Origin: Gp13-AA77 sp036521995
Lineage (GTDB): Bacteria; Acidobacteriota; Terriglobia; UBA7540
Assembly (NCBI GenBank): GCA_036521995.1
Contig: DATDGR010000327.1
Span: forward strand, 1-31,557
Reading direction: 5' to 3'
Length of the DNA stretch: 31,557 bases
Shown: one piece after another, positions 9,247 through 17,186 of the stretch
Layout of the letters: the number at the start of each line of letters is the position of its first letter
Position numbering within the stretch: the stretch's first letter is position 1
Position numbers and translations under genes: made by a program
Notes under the pieces: model-generated
What the model was told of the DNA's origin: nothing
Databases searched by the model: none
What the model saw: only the letters and a program-made list of their open reading frames with translations

Positions 9247-11886
9247 TCACTCATGTCGCAGCGCCACCATGGGATCGACTCTCGTCGCCCGGCGAGCCGG
9301 AATATAGACGGCCACCAAGGCCACTCCGGTGAGCAGCAACGACAGGCCGATGAAGGTGAGCGGGTCTCTGGGATGCACGCCGTACAGCAAACTCGCCAGC
9401 ACGCGCGTGAGGGCGAGCGCCGCAACAATTCCGCTGCCCACGCCGATCAAAGCGAGGAACAAACCATCTCCAACCATCAGCCGCAGGATGTCGCGCCGCG
9501 TCGCTCCCAGAGCTGCCCGAATGCCAATCTCGTGCGTGCGCTGGTTGACCGAATAAGAGAGCACGCCATAGATTCCGACCACCGCGAGAAGCAGAGCGAT
9601 GGCCGCGAAGATGCCGAGCATGGAGGCGGAGAAGTGCTGCCGCCAGATCGACTCCGAAATGACCTTGTCCATGGTCCGCACCTGGATCACGGGCTGATCG
9701 TGATCGACTTGCCACACGGCGTTGCGCACGGCGACGGCAAGGTCGAGCGGGTTTGAGGAGGTCCGGATCACGAACGTCACCAAGAACGGGGCGAAGGGAA
9801 ACTGGGCGTACGGCTGGTAAAGTTCAGGCTCTGCCTGCGAATCTACGGAGTCTTGCTTGCTGTCTCCGACCACACCCACGATCACAGAAGAGGAGCCTTC
9901 GGGCCCAGTGCCATTAAGCTGCTTGCCGACAGGGTCCTCTCCGGGCCAGTAGCGGCGCGCCATGGCTTCATTAACAATTAGAACGCTGCGCGCATTTCTC
10001 TCACTGTCCGACGGAGTGAAATAACGGCCCGCCTTCAGAGGGATTTCCATAGCCTCGAAATACCCCGGGCTGACGCACCGAACCGCACTACCGACGGTAC
10101 GGCCAGGACCGCCCGGCGAGTGGGCCGGAAGCGGGAACCGGACGGAGGTATGAAATCCGGTGAAGGGCAAGTTATTCGCCATCCCTGCAGACCTCACGCC
10201 CGGGATGGCTTGGATCCGCTCCAGCACTTGGCGGTAAAAATCTGCCGACTGCGGGCGCGAGTATTTGTAGCTCATCAGCGGAACGCGCACGGTCAAGACA
10301 TGATCGGGATTGAAACCTGTCGGGGCTGTTTCCAAATGGCGGAAGGTCTCGATCATCAGTCCCGCTCCCACCAGCAGGACCGTGGCAAGCGCCACTTCAG
10401 AAACAACCAATACGCGCTGCAGCCGCGACCTTTTGCCACTTGTCGCTGAGGTCCTTCCACCTTCTTTGAGCGGCTCATTGAGGTTAAGGCCGGAGACGCG
10501 CAGAGCAGGTAACAGTCCCGCCACGATTCCCGTTAGCAGTGAAAGCGCCAGCGTGAAGGCGAGGACGGGAAGATTAATCCCGATGCGGTGCACCGCCTGA
10601 GTTTCAAGCAGGTTGTACTTCGGCACCAGGTTGACAACTAGGTCGACTCCCCATGAAGCCAGCGCGACTCCTACGATGCTGGCGAGGGCGGCCAGCATTA
10701 GGCTCTCAACCAACAATTGCCGAACCAGCCGCGAACGCCCGGCACCCAACGTGGCGCGGATGGCCATCTCACTCTGCCTAACTGCGCCGCGAGCCAGCAA
10801 CATGCTGGCGACATTGGCGCAGACGATCATGAGAACGAACACTACTGCGCCCAGAAGCGCGAAAATAGCAGCCCGGAGAACGCCCCGGACCTCCTCGCTT
10901 CTGAATGGGTTCACGAGCGCGCTCCAGCCGGCGTCTGTCTTTGGGTTATCACTCGCCAAGCGATGGGCGATCGTGTCCATTTCGGCCTGAGCTTGTTTCA
11001 GCGTGATCCCTGCCTGCAAGCGCGCGATGACGCTGAGCGTATGATCCTCGTGATTGCTCCTGTTTGCAGCGCTGAACGCGAAGGGGACCCACATCTGAGT
11101 ATTCGACCGCGGAAACTCAAAGTCGGCCGGCGCGACGCCCACCACGGTGTACGGCTTGCCATCGAGCGCCAGCGTCTTGCCAATGATTTTGGGGTTGGAT
11201 GAGAAGTGGCTGCGCCAATATTCGTAGCCTAAGACCACAACCTGGCTTTCGTTGGCGAGGAACGTACGTCCAAGAACAGCGTTGACCCCGAGCAGGTGAA
11301 AAACACTCGTTGAAACCGGCGACGTGCATACTTCGTCCGGTTCGCCTACTCCCGTCAGGGTGTGAAACTCCCACTGCTGATACGCGGCTATGCCCTGGAA
11401 AGCCCGAGTCTGTGCCTGCCAGTCCGTGAAGTCTGCCACAGAGACCGCGTCTTCTTCGCTCTGAGGGCTCCATTCACTAATCGCCACAAGTTGGGCGGGC
11501 TTTACATAAGGCGCCGGATGCAGCAGCACCGCGTCAACCACGCTGAAGATCGCCGTGGTGGCGCCGATGCCGAGCGCCAGCGTCAGCACCGCGACGAGCG
11601 TGAAGCTGGGATTCCGGCGCAACTGGCGAAGGCCGTGGCGAATGTCCTGCCAGAGCGTCTCAACAGAATTCCATTCCCACATCTCCCTGCTCCTTTCCTG
11701 CGCCGAGGTCACATTGCCGAAGCGGCGCAACGCTGCATAGTGAGCTTCGTCGGGCGGCATGCCGGTTTCCAGGTTCTCCTGCTCTTCCAACCGCAAGTGC
11801 GAGCGAATCTCTTCTTCGAGGTCGTTCACTGGCTTTGGCCGGCGAAACAGCGTCCCGAGCTTGGCAAGCTCGCACCGCCAGCTCAT
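9247..11886 (-). CDS. ADOP-family ABC permease (MacB/FtsX type), first of the operon
   Basis: An 879-residue duplicated permease with the same plan as its neighbour: prefix (MSWRCELAKLGTLFRRPKPV), first helix (FTLVAVLTLALGIGATTAIF), MacB core ending near GWSALVNPF, FtsX helices (AAIFALLGAVVFVLMIVCAN, then SEMAIRATLGAGRSRLVRQL), LPALRVSGLNLNEPLKEGGR linker, second MacB core (PGYFEAMEIPLKAGRYF; IVNEAMARRYWPGEDPVGK) and final FtsX helices ending PARRATRVDPMVALRHE. A longer in-frame extension to 12051 exists, but the ATG at 11886 matches the paralog's MSWKRHVGKL start and overlaps the padR stop as ATGA. It is therefore translationally coupled to padR. The transported substrate is unknown. Confidence 0.93.
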   Translation of the reverse strand: MSWRCELAKLGTLFRRPKPVNDLEEEIRSHLRLEEQENLETGMPPDEAHYAALRRFGNVTSAQERSREMWEWNSVETLWQDIRHGLRQLRRNPSFTLVAVLTLALGIGATTAIFSVVDAVLLHPAPYVKPAQLVAISEWSPQSEEDAVSVADFTDWQAQTRAFQGIAAYQQWEFHTLTGVGEPDEVCTSPVSTSVFHLLGVNAVLGRTFLANESQVVVLGYEYWRSHFSSNPKIIGKTLALDGKPYTVVGVAPADFEFPRSNTQMWVPFAFSAANRSNHEDHTLSVIARLQAGITLKQAQAEMDTIAHRLASDNPKTDAGWSALVNPFRSEEVRGVLRAAIFALLGAVVFVLMIVCANVASMLLARGAVRQSEMAIRATLGAGRSRLVRQLLVESLMLAALASIVGVALASWGVDLVVNLVPKYNLLETQAVHRIGINLPVLAFTLALSLLTGIVAGLLPALRVSGLNLNEPLKEGGRTSATSGKRSRLQRVLVVSEVALATVLLVGAGLMIETFRHLETAPTGFNPDHVLTVRVPLMSYKYSRPQSADFYRQVLERIQAIPGVRSAGMANNLPFTGFHTSVRFPLPAHSPGGPGRTVGSAVRCVSPGYFEAMEIPLKAGRYFTPSDSERNARSVLIVNEAMARRYWPGEDPVGKQLNGTGPEGSSSVIVGVVGDSKQDSVDSQAEPELYQPYAQFPFAPFLVTFVIRTSSNPLDLAVAVRNAVWQVDHDQPVIQVRTMDKVISESIWRQHFSASMLGIFAAIALLLAVVGIYGVLSYSVNQRTHEIGIRAALGATRRDILRLMVGDGLFLALIGVGSGIVAALALTRVLASLLYGVHPRDPLTFIGLSLLLTGVALVAVYIPARRATRVDPMVALRHE
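11714..11829 (-). repeat. 116-bp segment nearly identical in both ADOP genes (copy 2)
   Basis: Partner of 9032-9147, differing only at the two positions that change R to C in EEEIRSH and L to F in YAALRR. Such a sharp local identity suggests gene conversion or strong selection on this prefix domain. Confidence 0.85.
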
Positions 11887-12245
11887 TGGCTTTCCTCGGA
11901 TTCGGCGGGTTGCAGAACGCCGGTAATGGCCCGCACAAAGCGCTCCCAGCGCGAAGTCTCGGCCACCAATTGCCGTCGTCCTGCCGCTGTGAGGCGGTAG
12001 TACTTGGCCCGCTGGTTGTTCTTGGAAACGCCCCACTCGGCGGTGATCCAACCCTCCTGCTGCAGGCGCTGGAGGGCGGGGTAGAGCGACCCGTGTTCCA
12101 CTTTGAGGGTCTCTTCCGACAGGCGCTCAATGGACTTGGCGATGCCGTGCCCGTGTGCGGGTCCCCATCGCAAGGTGCGCAGAACCAGCATGTCGAGCGA
12201 TCCATAAACAAGTTCGATTCGGTCTCCGGACGGTTGCTTGGCCAT
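11883..12245 (-). CDS. PadR-family transcriptional regulator
   Basis: A 120-residue DNA-binding protein with the PadR winged helix: YGSLDMLVLRTLRWGPAHGH, GIAKSIERLS, VEHGSLYPALQRLQQEGWI, then the wing GVSKNNQRAKYYRLTAAGRR and a C-terminal helix for dimerisation. PadR proteins usually repress their own operon and a linked transporter. The ATG at 12245 is chosen because the DNA just upstream holds an inverted-repeat operator, which the longer in-frame start at 12290 would place inside the coding region. The stop overlaps the first ADOP start (ATGA), giving a padR-ADOP-ADOP operon typical of Acidobacteriota. The inducer cannot be read from the sequence. Confidence 0.92.
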   Translation of the reverse strand: MAKQPSGDRIELVYGSLDMLVLRTLRWGPAHGHGIAKSIERLSEETLKVEHGSLYPALQRLQQEGWITAEWGVSKNNQRAKYYRLTAAGRRQLVAETSRWERFVRAITGVLQPAESEESQ

Positions 12246-12258
12246 AGTGGAAGATAAG

Positions 12259-12277
12259 CTACCACATGAGGTGGTAG
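12259..12277 (-). promoter_or_regulatory. Probable PadR operator (inverted repeat)
   Basis: CTACCAC, five bases, GTGGTAG forms a perfect 7-bp inverted repeat 14 bases upstream of the padR start. The position and ATG-AC/GT-rich layout fit autoregulation by PadR, whose known operators are similar inverted repeats (inference). No clear -35/-10 pair could be assigned. Confidence 0.6.
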
Positions 12278-12344
12278 ATTGTCTACTCAATAAAACGTCG
12301 GGCCCGCCGGTCAGTCGGCAGCCGCACGCCGACCAAATGACTTC

Positions 12345-12374
12345 TTGACATAGGTGGTTGCCACCGGGTACGAT
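12345..12374 (+). promoter_or_regulatory. Sigma-70-type promoter of ilvC
   Basis: TTGACA at 12345-12350, 18 bases, TACGAT at 12369-12374. The start of transcription should be near 12381, inside the adjacent palindrome. The spacer itself contains GGTGG-TTG-CCACC. Confidence 0.7.
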
Positions 12375-12379
12375 GTTCC

Positions 12380-12397
12380 CTACCGACCGGTCGGTAG
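12380..12397 (+). promoter_or_regulatory. 18-bp perfect palindrome over the ilvC start site (TetR-type operator candidate)
   Basis: CTACCGACCGGTCGGTAG is a perfect palindrome beginning six bases after the -10 box. ACCGACCGGTCGGT-like palindromes are typical of TetR-family repressor sites (family knowledge). No tetR gene is in the window. A short hairpin (CCAGCC/GGCTGG, 12409-12430) follows in the leader. Confidence 0.65.
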
Positions 12398-12502
12398 CAA
12401 GAACGGAGCCAGCCGAAGCCTTAAGGCTGGAAACCGGCCGGACGAACAGATCTTTCGCTGAAGCTCAGAGAGGGCAGCGATCTAAATTCCAGGAGCGAGA
12501 AT

Positions 12503-13534
12503 ATGGCAACCATTTACTACGAAAAACACGGAGAGCTGAAGCACCTCCAGGGCAAGACCATCGCCGTGATCGGGTACGGCAGCCAGGGTCACGCTCATGC
12601 TCTCAACTTGCGCGACAGCGGTCTGAAGGTGATTGTGGGCCTGCCTTCCACCAGCGCTTCGCGCGCCAAGGCCCAAGCGGAGAAGCTCGAAGTGTTCGAG
12701 CCCGCTGAGGCCGCGAGGCGCGGCGACCTGATCTCGTTCCTGATTCCGGATCACCTGCAGCCGGGAGTCTACCAGCAGGCCATTGCGCCGCACCTCACGG
12801 CTGGCAAGACGCTGCTGTTTGGCCATGGCTTCAGCATTCACTTCAAGTACATCACGCCGCCAGCGTCGGTGGACGTGATCATGGTGGCGCCGAAGTCGCC
12901 GGGCCATCGGCTGCGTGAGCTGTTCCGGGAAGGGATCGGCGTCCCTTCGCTCCTGGCCGTCGAGCAGGACGCCACCGGCCAGGCAGAGCAGACCGGTCTG
13001 GCCTACGCGCTGGGGCTTGGCTCGCTCAAGGCGGGCGTGATCCGGACTACGTTCAAGGAAGAGACCGAGACCGATCTTTTCGGCGAGCAGACGGTGCTTT
13101 GCGGCGGTGTCTCCGCCTTGATCACGGCGGGTTTCGAAACCCTGGTGGCGGCGGGCTATCAGCCCGAGATCGCCTATTTCGAATGCCTGCACGAGCTGAA
13201 GCTGATCGTGGACCTGATCCACCAGGGCGGCATCAAGTACATGCGCTACTCGGTGAGTGACACGGCGGAGTACGGCGACTACACCCGGGGTCCGGTGGTG
13301 ATCGACAAGCATGTGCGCGAGACTATGCAGAAAATTCTGGCTGACATTCAGAGCGGCGGTTTTGCCAGGGAATGGATGGGTGAAAATGCGGGCGGCCGTA
13401 AGAAATTCCTGGAAGCGCGCGCCCAGGCCACCGATCACCTGATCGAGCAGGTGGGCAAGCAGCTCCGCACCCTGATGGCCTGGAATCGCCCGGCGGAAGA
13501 ATCCACCGCTGCACAAGCTGCGGCGAGGGCCTAG
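12503..13534 (+). CDS. ilvC: Ketol-acid reductoisomerase (class I, NADP-dependent)
   Basis: A 343-residue cytoplasmic enzyme of valine, isoleucine and pantothenate synthesis. It isomerises and reduces 2-acetolactate or 2-aceto-2-hydroxybutyrate with NAD(P)H and Mg2+. The Rossmann motif GYGSQGHAHALNLRDSG lies at residues 24-40. The segment GLPSTSASRAKAQ probably binds the NADP phosphate through its serines. LLFGHGFSIHF and VAPKSPGH carry active-site His and Lys. Metal ligands lie in TETDLFGEQTVL and CLHELKLIVDLIH. The length fits class I (about 330-340). AGGAG lies eight bases before the ATG. The gene stands alone rather than in an ilvBNC operon and has its own promoter with a palindromic operator. 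The C-terminal Ala-rich tail is slightly long. Confidence 0.97.
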   Translation: MATIYYEKHGELKHLQGKTIAVIGYGSQGHAHALNLRDSGLKVIVGLPSTSASRAKAQAEKLEVFEPAEAARRGDLISFLIPDHLQPGVYQQAIAPHLTAGKTLLFGHGFSIHFKYITPPASVDVIMVAPKSPGHRLRELFREGIGVPSLLAVEQDATGQAEQTGLAYALGLGSLKAGVIRTTFKEETETDLFGEQTVLCGGVSALITAGFETLVAAGYQPEIAYFECLHELKLIVDLIHQGGIKYMRYSVSDTAEYGDYTRGPVVIDKHVRETMQKILADIQSGGFAREWMGENAGGRKKFLEARAQATDHLIEQVGKQLRTLMAWNRPAEESTAAQAAARA

Positions 13535-13601
13535 CTTCGAGCCAAGCTTCGTTCTAGCGTCGGACCTTCCCCTGTAACAGTTCGATTTAAACTCGCCCTG
13601 C

Positions 13602-13688
13602 CTGTCATTCGAGAAGCCTTTGGCGACGAGGAATCTCGCATTGCTTGTCTTTTCAGAGCGAGATTCCTCGCCGCGCTCGGAATGACAA
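13602..13688. repeat. Large interrupted hairpin (MITE- or REP-like element)
   Basis: The left half, CTGTCATTC-GAG then GCGACGAGGAATCTCGC, is mirrored on the right by GCGAGATTCCTCGCCGC and CTCGGAATGACAAG. Outer arms (TGTCATTC/GAATGACA) and inner arms (CGAGGAATCTCGC/GCGAGATTCCTCG) both pair. It lies between the ilvC stop and the broken 5' end of the ADOP pseudogene. It may act as an ilvC terminator or be a small mobile element. Confidence 0.7.
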
Positions 13689-13721
13689 GGTCAGAGCGCT
13701 TTTCAGGGAACCGTCAGTTTA

Positions 13722-15431
13722 GGGCACCAAAACGGACTACCAGCGAGACTGGAATAGTTTCGTCGTCATCGGGCGGCTCAAACCAGCCGTGACCGTAGCT
13801 CAGGCACGGGCAGAGACGGATGGCATCGCGAATCGCCTGGCACAGGAATACCCCGCAGAGGACGTGGGGATGGGCGCTGCCCCTGAACGAATTCGGCCGG
13901 GAAGACCTGCGGACCGCTCTGCTGGCGCTGCTGGTGGCGGTGGGATTCGTGCTCCTCATTGCCTGCATCAACGTTGCGAACCTGGTGCTGGCCCGCGGCG
14001 CGGCGCGCCAGAAGGAAATGGCCATCCGCTCCGCGTTGGGCGCCGCCCGAGTTCGCATCGCGAGGCAACTGCTAACGGAGAGCCTGCCGCTGGCTTTACT
14101 GGGTGGCGCGGCTGGCCTCCTTTTAGCAACCTGGGGTTCGCAGTCACTGTTTCATGTCTTCCGGCTTGACCACCTGCACCTTCCTGGGCAGGAACTGGAC
14201 TCGATCCCGATCGATAGCCATGTGTTCGGGTTTGCGCTGATGGTTTCCTGTCTGACGGGCGTCCTGTTCGGTCTGGCGCCAGTCTTCAGCATCCTCCGCC
14301 GCGACGTGAACGAGCCGCTGAAGGAAGGTGGGCGCGAGTCGACCCAGGGCAGCGGACTGCGTCATGCCCTGGTGACGTCGGAAGTGGCGCTGGCACTTGT
14401 CGTTCTTTGCGGAGCAGGGCTGATGATCAAGAGCCTGGCGCGCTTGCTGGGCGTCGATCCCGGCCTCAATCCGAAAAACGTTCTCGCCATGCAGATGTCG
14501 CTCCCCCAGGCGGACCTCTATAACGGCCCTCCGGGGCTGCCGCAGTTCTGCCAGGATCTCGACGCGCACGTAGGCTCAACTCCGGGCCTGATTTCCGCAT
14601 CGGCCGTCGGCGATCTGCCCTTCGAAGGGGTCGATACTCGAGCATTTGCTGTGGAAGGCCAGCCTGCCCCTGAACCCGGTCATCTGCCGGGCGCACTCTA
14701 TGGCGTGGCTTGCCCAAACTACTTCGTCACTATGGGCATTCCGCTGCTGGAAGGCCGGGAATTCGGCCACGCTGATACCCTGACTTCGCCGGGGGTGATC
14801 GTCATCAATCAGACCATGGCCCGCCACTTCTGGCCTAAGGAAAACCCGATCGGCGGAGCGATTAGGCTCGGTGGTCCAAGCGGCCCGCGCCTCACAGTCG
14901 TAGGGGTGGTTGGCGATGTGCACTACCTGGGGCTGGACGCTCGCGTCCGTCCGCAATTCTTCCGTCCTATACCCAGGCCGCCTGGCCGGTGATGAGCGTA
15001 GTGGTCCGCACGCGAACTGCCCCCGGCACCTACACGGTCCTGGTGAAGAAAGCGCTGGCAGAGTTTTTGCCGGACCGTCCTGTGTCCACGGTGGAAACGA
15101 TGGAAGACATTGTGCGAGACTCCACCGGCTCCAGGCGGTTCCCCATGCTGCTCCTGTCAGGCTCCGCATTGTTCGCTTTGGTGCTGTCCGCGGTCGGAAT
15201 TGCCGGCGTGGTGAGCTTTTCGTCACGCAGCGTACGCGCGAAATCGGCCTTCGAATGGCGCTCGGCGCGCGAACCGTGGACGTGTTGCGCCTGGTCGTGG
15301 GCCAAACGATGAGATGGGCCTCAGTGGGTGTGGGCATCGGAATTGTAGGCTCGATGGGCCTTGCTCGCCGCTTACTTCCCAGCCCGGCGGGCGTCGAAGA
15401 TCGATCCGATGGTGACGCTGCGGCACGAATG
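13722..15431 (+). pseudogene. Decayed ADOP-family permease, 5'-truncated with several frameshifts
   Basis: The frame opens at about 13722 without a start codon, in the middle of the first MacB core (TDYQRDWNSFVVIGRLKP), so roughly the first third is missing. Frameshifts follow near 13868 (after QEYPAEDVG), 14965 (around QFF / SYTQAAWPV) and 15218 (GVVSF / ELFVTQRTREIGLRM). Near 15378 a deletion removes the last membrane segment and joins directly to ARRASKIDPMVTLRHE, the normal ADOP C-terminus. The best-preserved part (13880-14960) shows FtsX helices (ALLALLVAVGFVLLIACINV), NEPLKEGGRESTQG and the second MacB core. It is not expected to make a transporter. It is a paralog of the two intact ADOPs but on the opposite strand. 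Confidence 0.9.
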
Positions 15432-16271
15432 GGTCCGATTCCTTCCTACCTCGTCGTATAGGCGCCTGCGCGCAAAATCGGCGCAACGCCTTCGCCGTAT
15501 AGCCGGTTAACCGCGGAGGTGCCTCATGCCGCGCATGATCGCAGTGGCGGAATCTGTCACAGGCGACTAGCCCGCGATTAACGGCATAGGATAGGGTAAA
15601 GTCGCTCAGCTCCTGGATGTCCCGGCCGCACGGAAAGTATGGCCATGTCGGGTCGCAGATCCAGTGGGCAGCCACATGCATGTGTTCCCGACTCCTAGAA
15701 GTGATCGTCTGCACGAGGCCGACTGACCCACGGGTCATGGTTTCGATACCCTTGACATATATAAGCATTTGGTGTATAGATTATCCAGAGGTCGCCCCCG
15801 AGACAAAGATGGTCCGACCCCAGGCCTAGAAGGGATCATGGGCATTCGCCGATCACCGCACCGTTACTCAATTCGCCCGCCTGAAGTCCACTCGTATGAC
15901 GCCACCGGCGCGCAGCGCGCCAGCGCGAGGTCCGCCAAGTCCCCAGTGGTGGCCCCCCCGGGGGGTATGATCTCCTGTTAGAATCCAAACTTCTAAATGA
16001 TTGTGATAATTCAGCTTAGTTGCAAAACATTGCGAAGGCAGGCCAAGATTACTTTGAAACCAACCCAAACTTGTAACAGACAGATTAAGAACAGATAACA
16101 AGCAGAAACAGGTCGAAGTAAAGAAAACGAACCAAACCCAAAAAACAAAACTTAACATTTCAGTCCATCGCTTCATTGACTCATCGACCCATTGGCCGTA
16201 GTCTGGGTGCATTCCGTGGTTGAATGCGGGGACCAATCAATGAGCCGATGATTTGATGGCCGGATTACCCG
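15432..16271. other. Gap with no convincing gene; contains an A-rich island
   Basis: Nothing between the ADOP pseudogene and the ABC gene reads as a recognisable protein. The gap holds an orphan promoter (15752-15780), a C/G palindrome CCCCCCGGGGGG (15954-15965) followed at once by TATGAT, and an A-rich, low-GC island at about 15975-16150 with runs such as CCAAACCCAAAAAACAAAAC. From about 16154 to 16270 there are imperfect inverted ATGAGTCGATGA / ATGAGCCGATGA segments leading to the ABC start. Confidence 0.6.
15752..15780 (+). promoter_or_regulatory. Orphan sigma-70-type promoter
   Basis: TTGACA (15752-15757), 17 bases, TATAGA (15775-15780). The next annotated gene on this strand starts about 490 bases later at 16272, so the promoter either drives a long leader for the ABC operon or a non-coding RNA. 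Confidence 0.5.
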
Positions 16272-17186
16272 ATGACTGAGCTTGCCATCCAGACGCGCGC
16301 CTTGCGCAAGGTCTTCGGCCAGAAGGTGGCAGTCGAAGGCCTGACGCTTGAAGTTCGCCGCGGCGAGATTTTCGGGTTTCTCGGACCGAACGGCGCGGGC
16401 AAGAGCACGTCGGTGAAGATGCTTCTCGGCTTGGTGGCCCCGACGGCCGGCGAGGCCCGCGTCCTAGGCCATCCTGTCGGAGAGGTCGAAGTCCGCCGTC
16501 GCATCGGCTTCCTCCCCGAACATTTCCGCTTTTATGACTGGTTCACAGCCGAGGAATTGCTTGGCGTTCACGGGCGGCTTTACGGCATGACGCGCCACCG
16601 TCTCCGCGAGCGCATCCCGGAACTGCTCGACAGGGTCGGGCTGAGCAAGCACCGGCGCCAGCGCCTGCGTGAGTTCTCCAAGGGAATGCTGCAGCGTATC
16701 GGTCTGGCCCAGGCGCTCCTCAACGAGCCCGAACTCGTGATTCTCGACGAACCCACCTCCGGGCTTGACCCGGGCGGTCGGCGGCTGGTACGCGACATCA
16801 TCAAGGAGCAGCGCGAGCGGGGCGCCGCGGTGCTGCTGAACTCCCACCTGCTCGGCGAGGTTGAAGTCACCTGCGACCGCGTGGCCTTCATCAAGCACGG
16901 CCAGGTGCTGGAATCGCGGCGGCTGGATCTCGCCGCCGGCGAGACGCGCGTTCGCCTGCGCGCGCGGAACCTAAAGAACGAGACGCTGGCGGGTCTCGGG
17001 CGATGGGCCACCGCGGTGAGTCCGAATGGCGAGCGCTTCACCCTGACCGTATCCTCAGCCGACGTCCTCCCGGAGGTCGCACGCTATCTGATCGAGCGCG
17101 GAGTTGATCTCTACGAGCTCACACCCGAAAAACAATCGCTCGAAGACCTGTTCCTGGAAATCGTGGGCGCCGAAGGAGGTTTGTAG
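16272..17186 (+). CDS. ABC transporter ATP-binding protein (ABC-2 exporter type)
   Basis: A 304-residue cytoplasmic ATPase that should power the permease encoded immediately downstream. Walker A is GPNGAGKST (residues 38-46). The signature region is FSKGMLQRIGLAQALL (about residue 135), the LSGG variant common in NatA/NosF-type exporters. Walker B is LVILDEPTSGLDP (about 155-167), followed by the H-loop LNSHLL. The C-terminal third (about 220-304, VRLRARNLKN and LTVSSADVLPEVARYL, then DLFLEIVG) is the accessory domain usual in ABC-2 ATPases. Its stop overlaps the GTG of the permease gene (TAGTG), so the two are translationally coupled. The ribosome-binding site is weak. The substrate is unknown; gliding/NosY-like exporters are the nearest type by eye. 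Confidence 0.93.
   Translation: MTELAIQTRALRKVFGQKVAVEGLTLEVRRGEIFGFLGPNGAGKSTSVKMLLGLVAPTAGEARVLGHPVGEVEVRRRIGFLPEHFRFYDWFTAEELLGVHGRLYGMTRHRLRERIPELLDRVGLSKHRRQRLREFSKGMLQRIGLAQALLNEPELVILDEPTSGLDPGGRRLVRDIIKEQRERGAAVLLNSHLLGEVEVTCDRVAFIKHGQVLESRRLDLAAGETRVRLRARNLKNETLAGLGRWATAVSPNGERFTLTVSSADVLPEVARYLIERGVDLYELTPEKQSLEDLFLEIVGAEGGL

Noticed and set aside
8809..9756. 315-codon plus-strand ORF across the ADOP junction
   Set aside because: It is antisense to both permease genes, is rich in His/Gln/Arg and matches no family.
12482..13516. 344-codon minus-strand ORF opposite ilvC
   Set aside because: It is antisense to an unmistakable ketol-acid reductoisomerase.
15223..15768. 181-codon minus-strand ORF (MLIYVKGIETMTRG start) after the ADOP pseudogene
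   Set aside because: No ribosome-binding site and no recognised motif. Its far end is antisense to the pseudogene. I could not support it as a gene, though a remnant cannot be excluded.
15868..16236. Minus-strand ORF with one hydrophobic stretch
   Set aside because: The hydrophobic part simply reflects the T-rich strand of the A-rich island (Phe/Leu/Val codons). No good start signal and no family resemblance.
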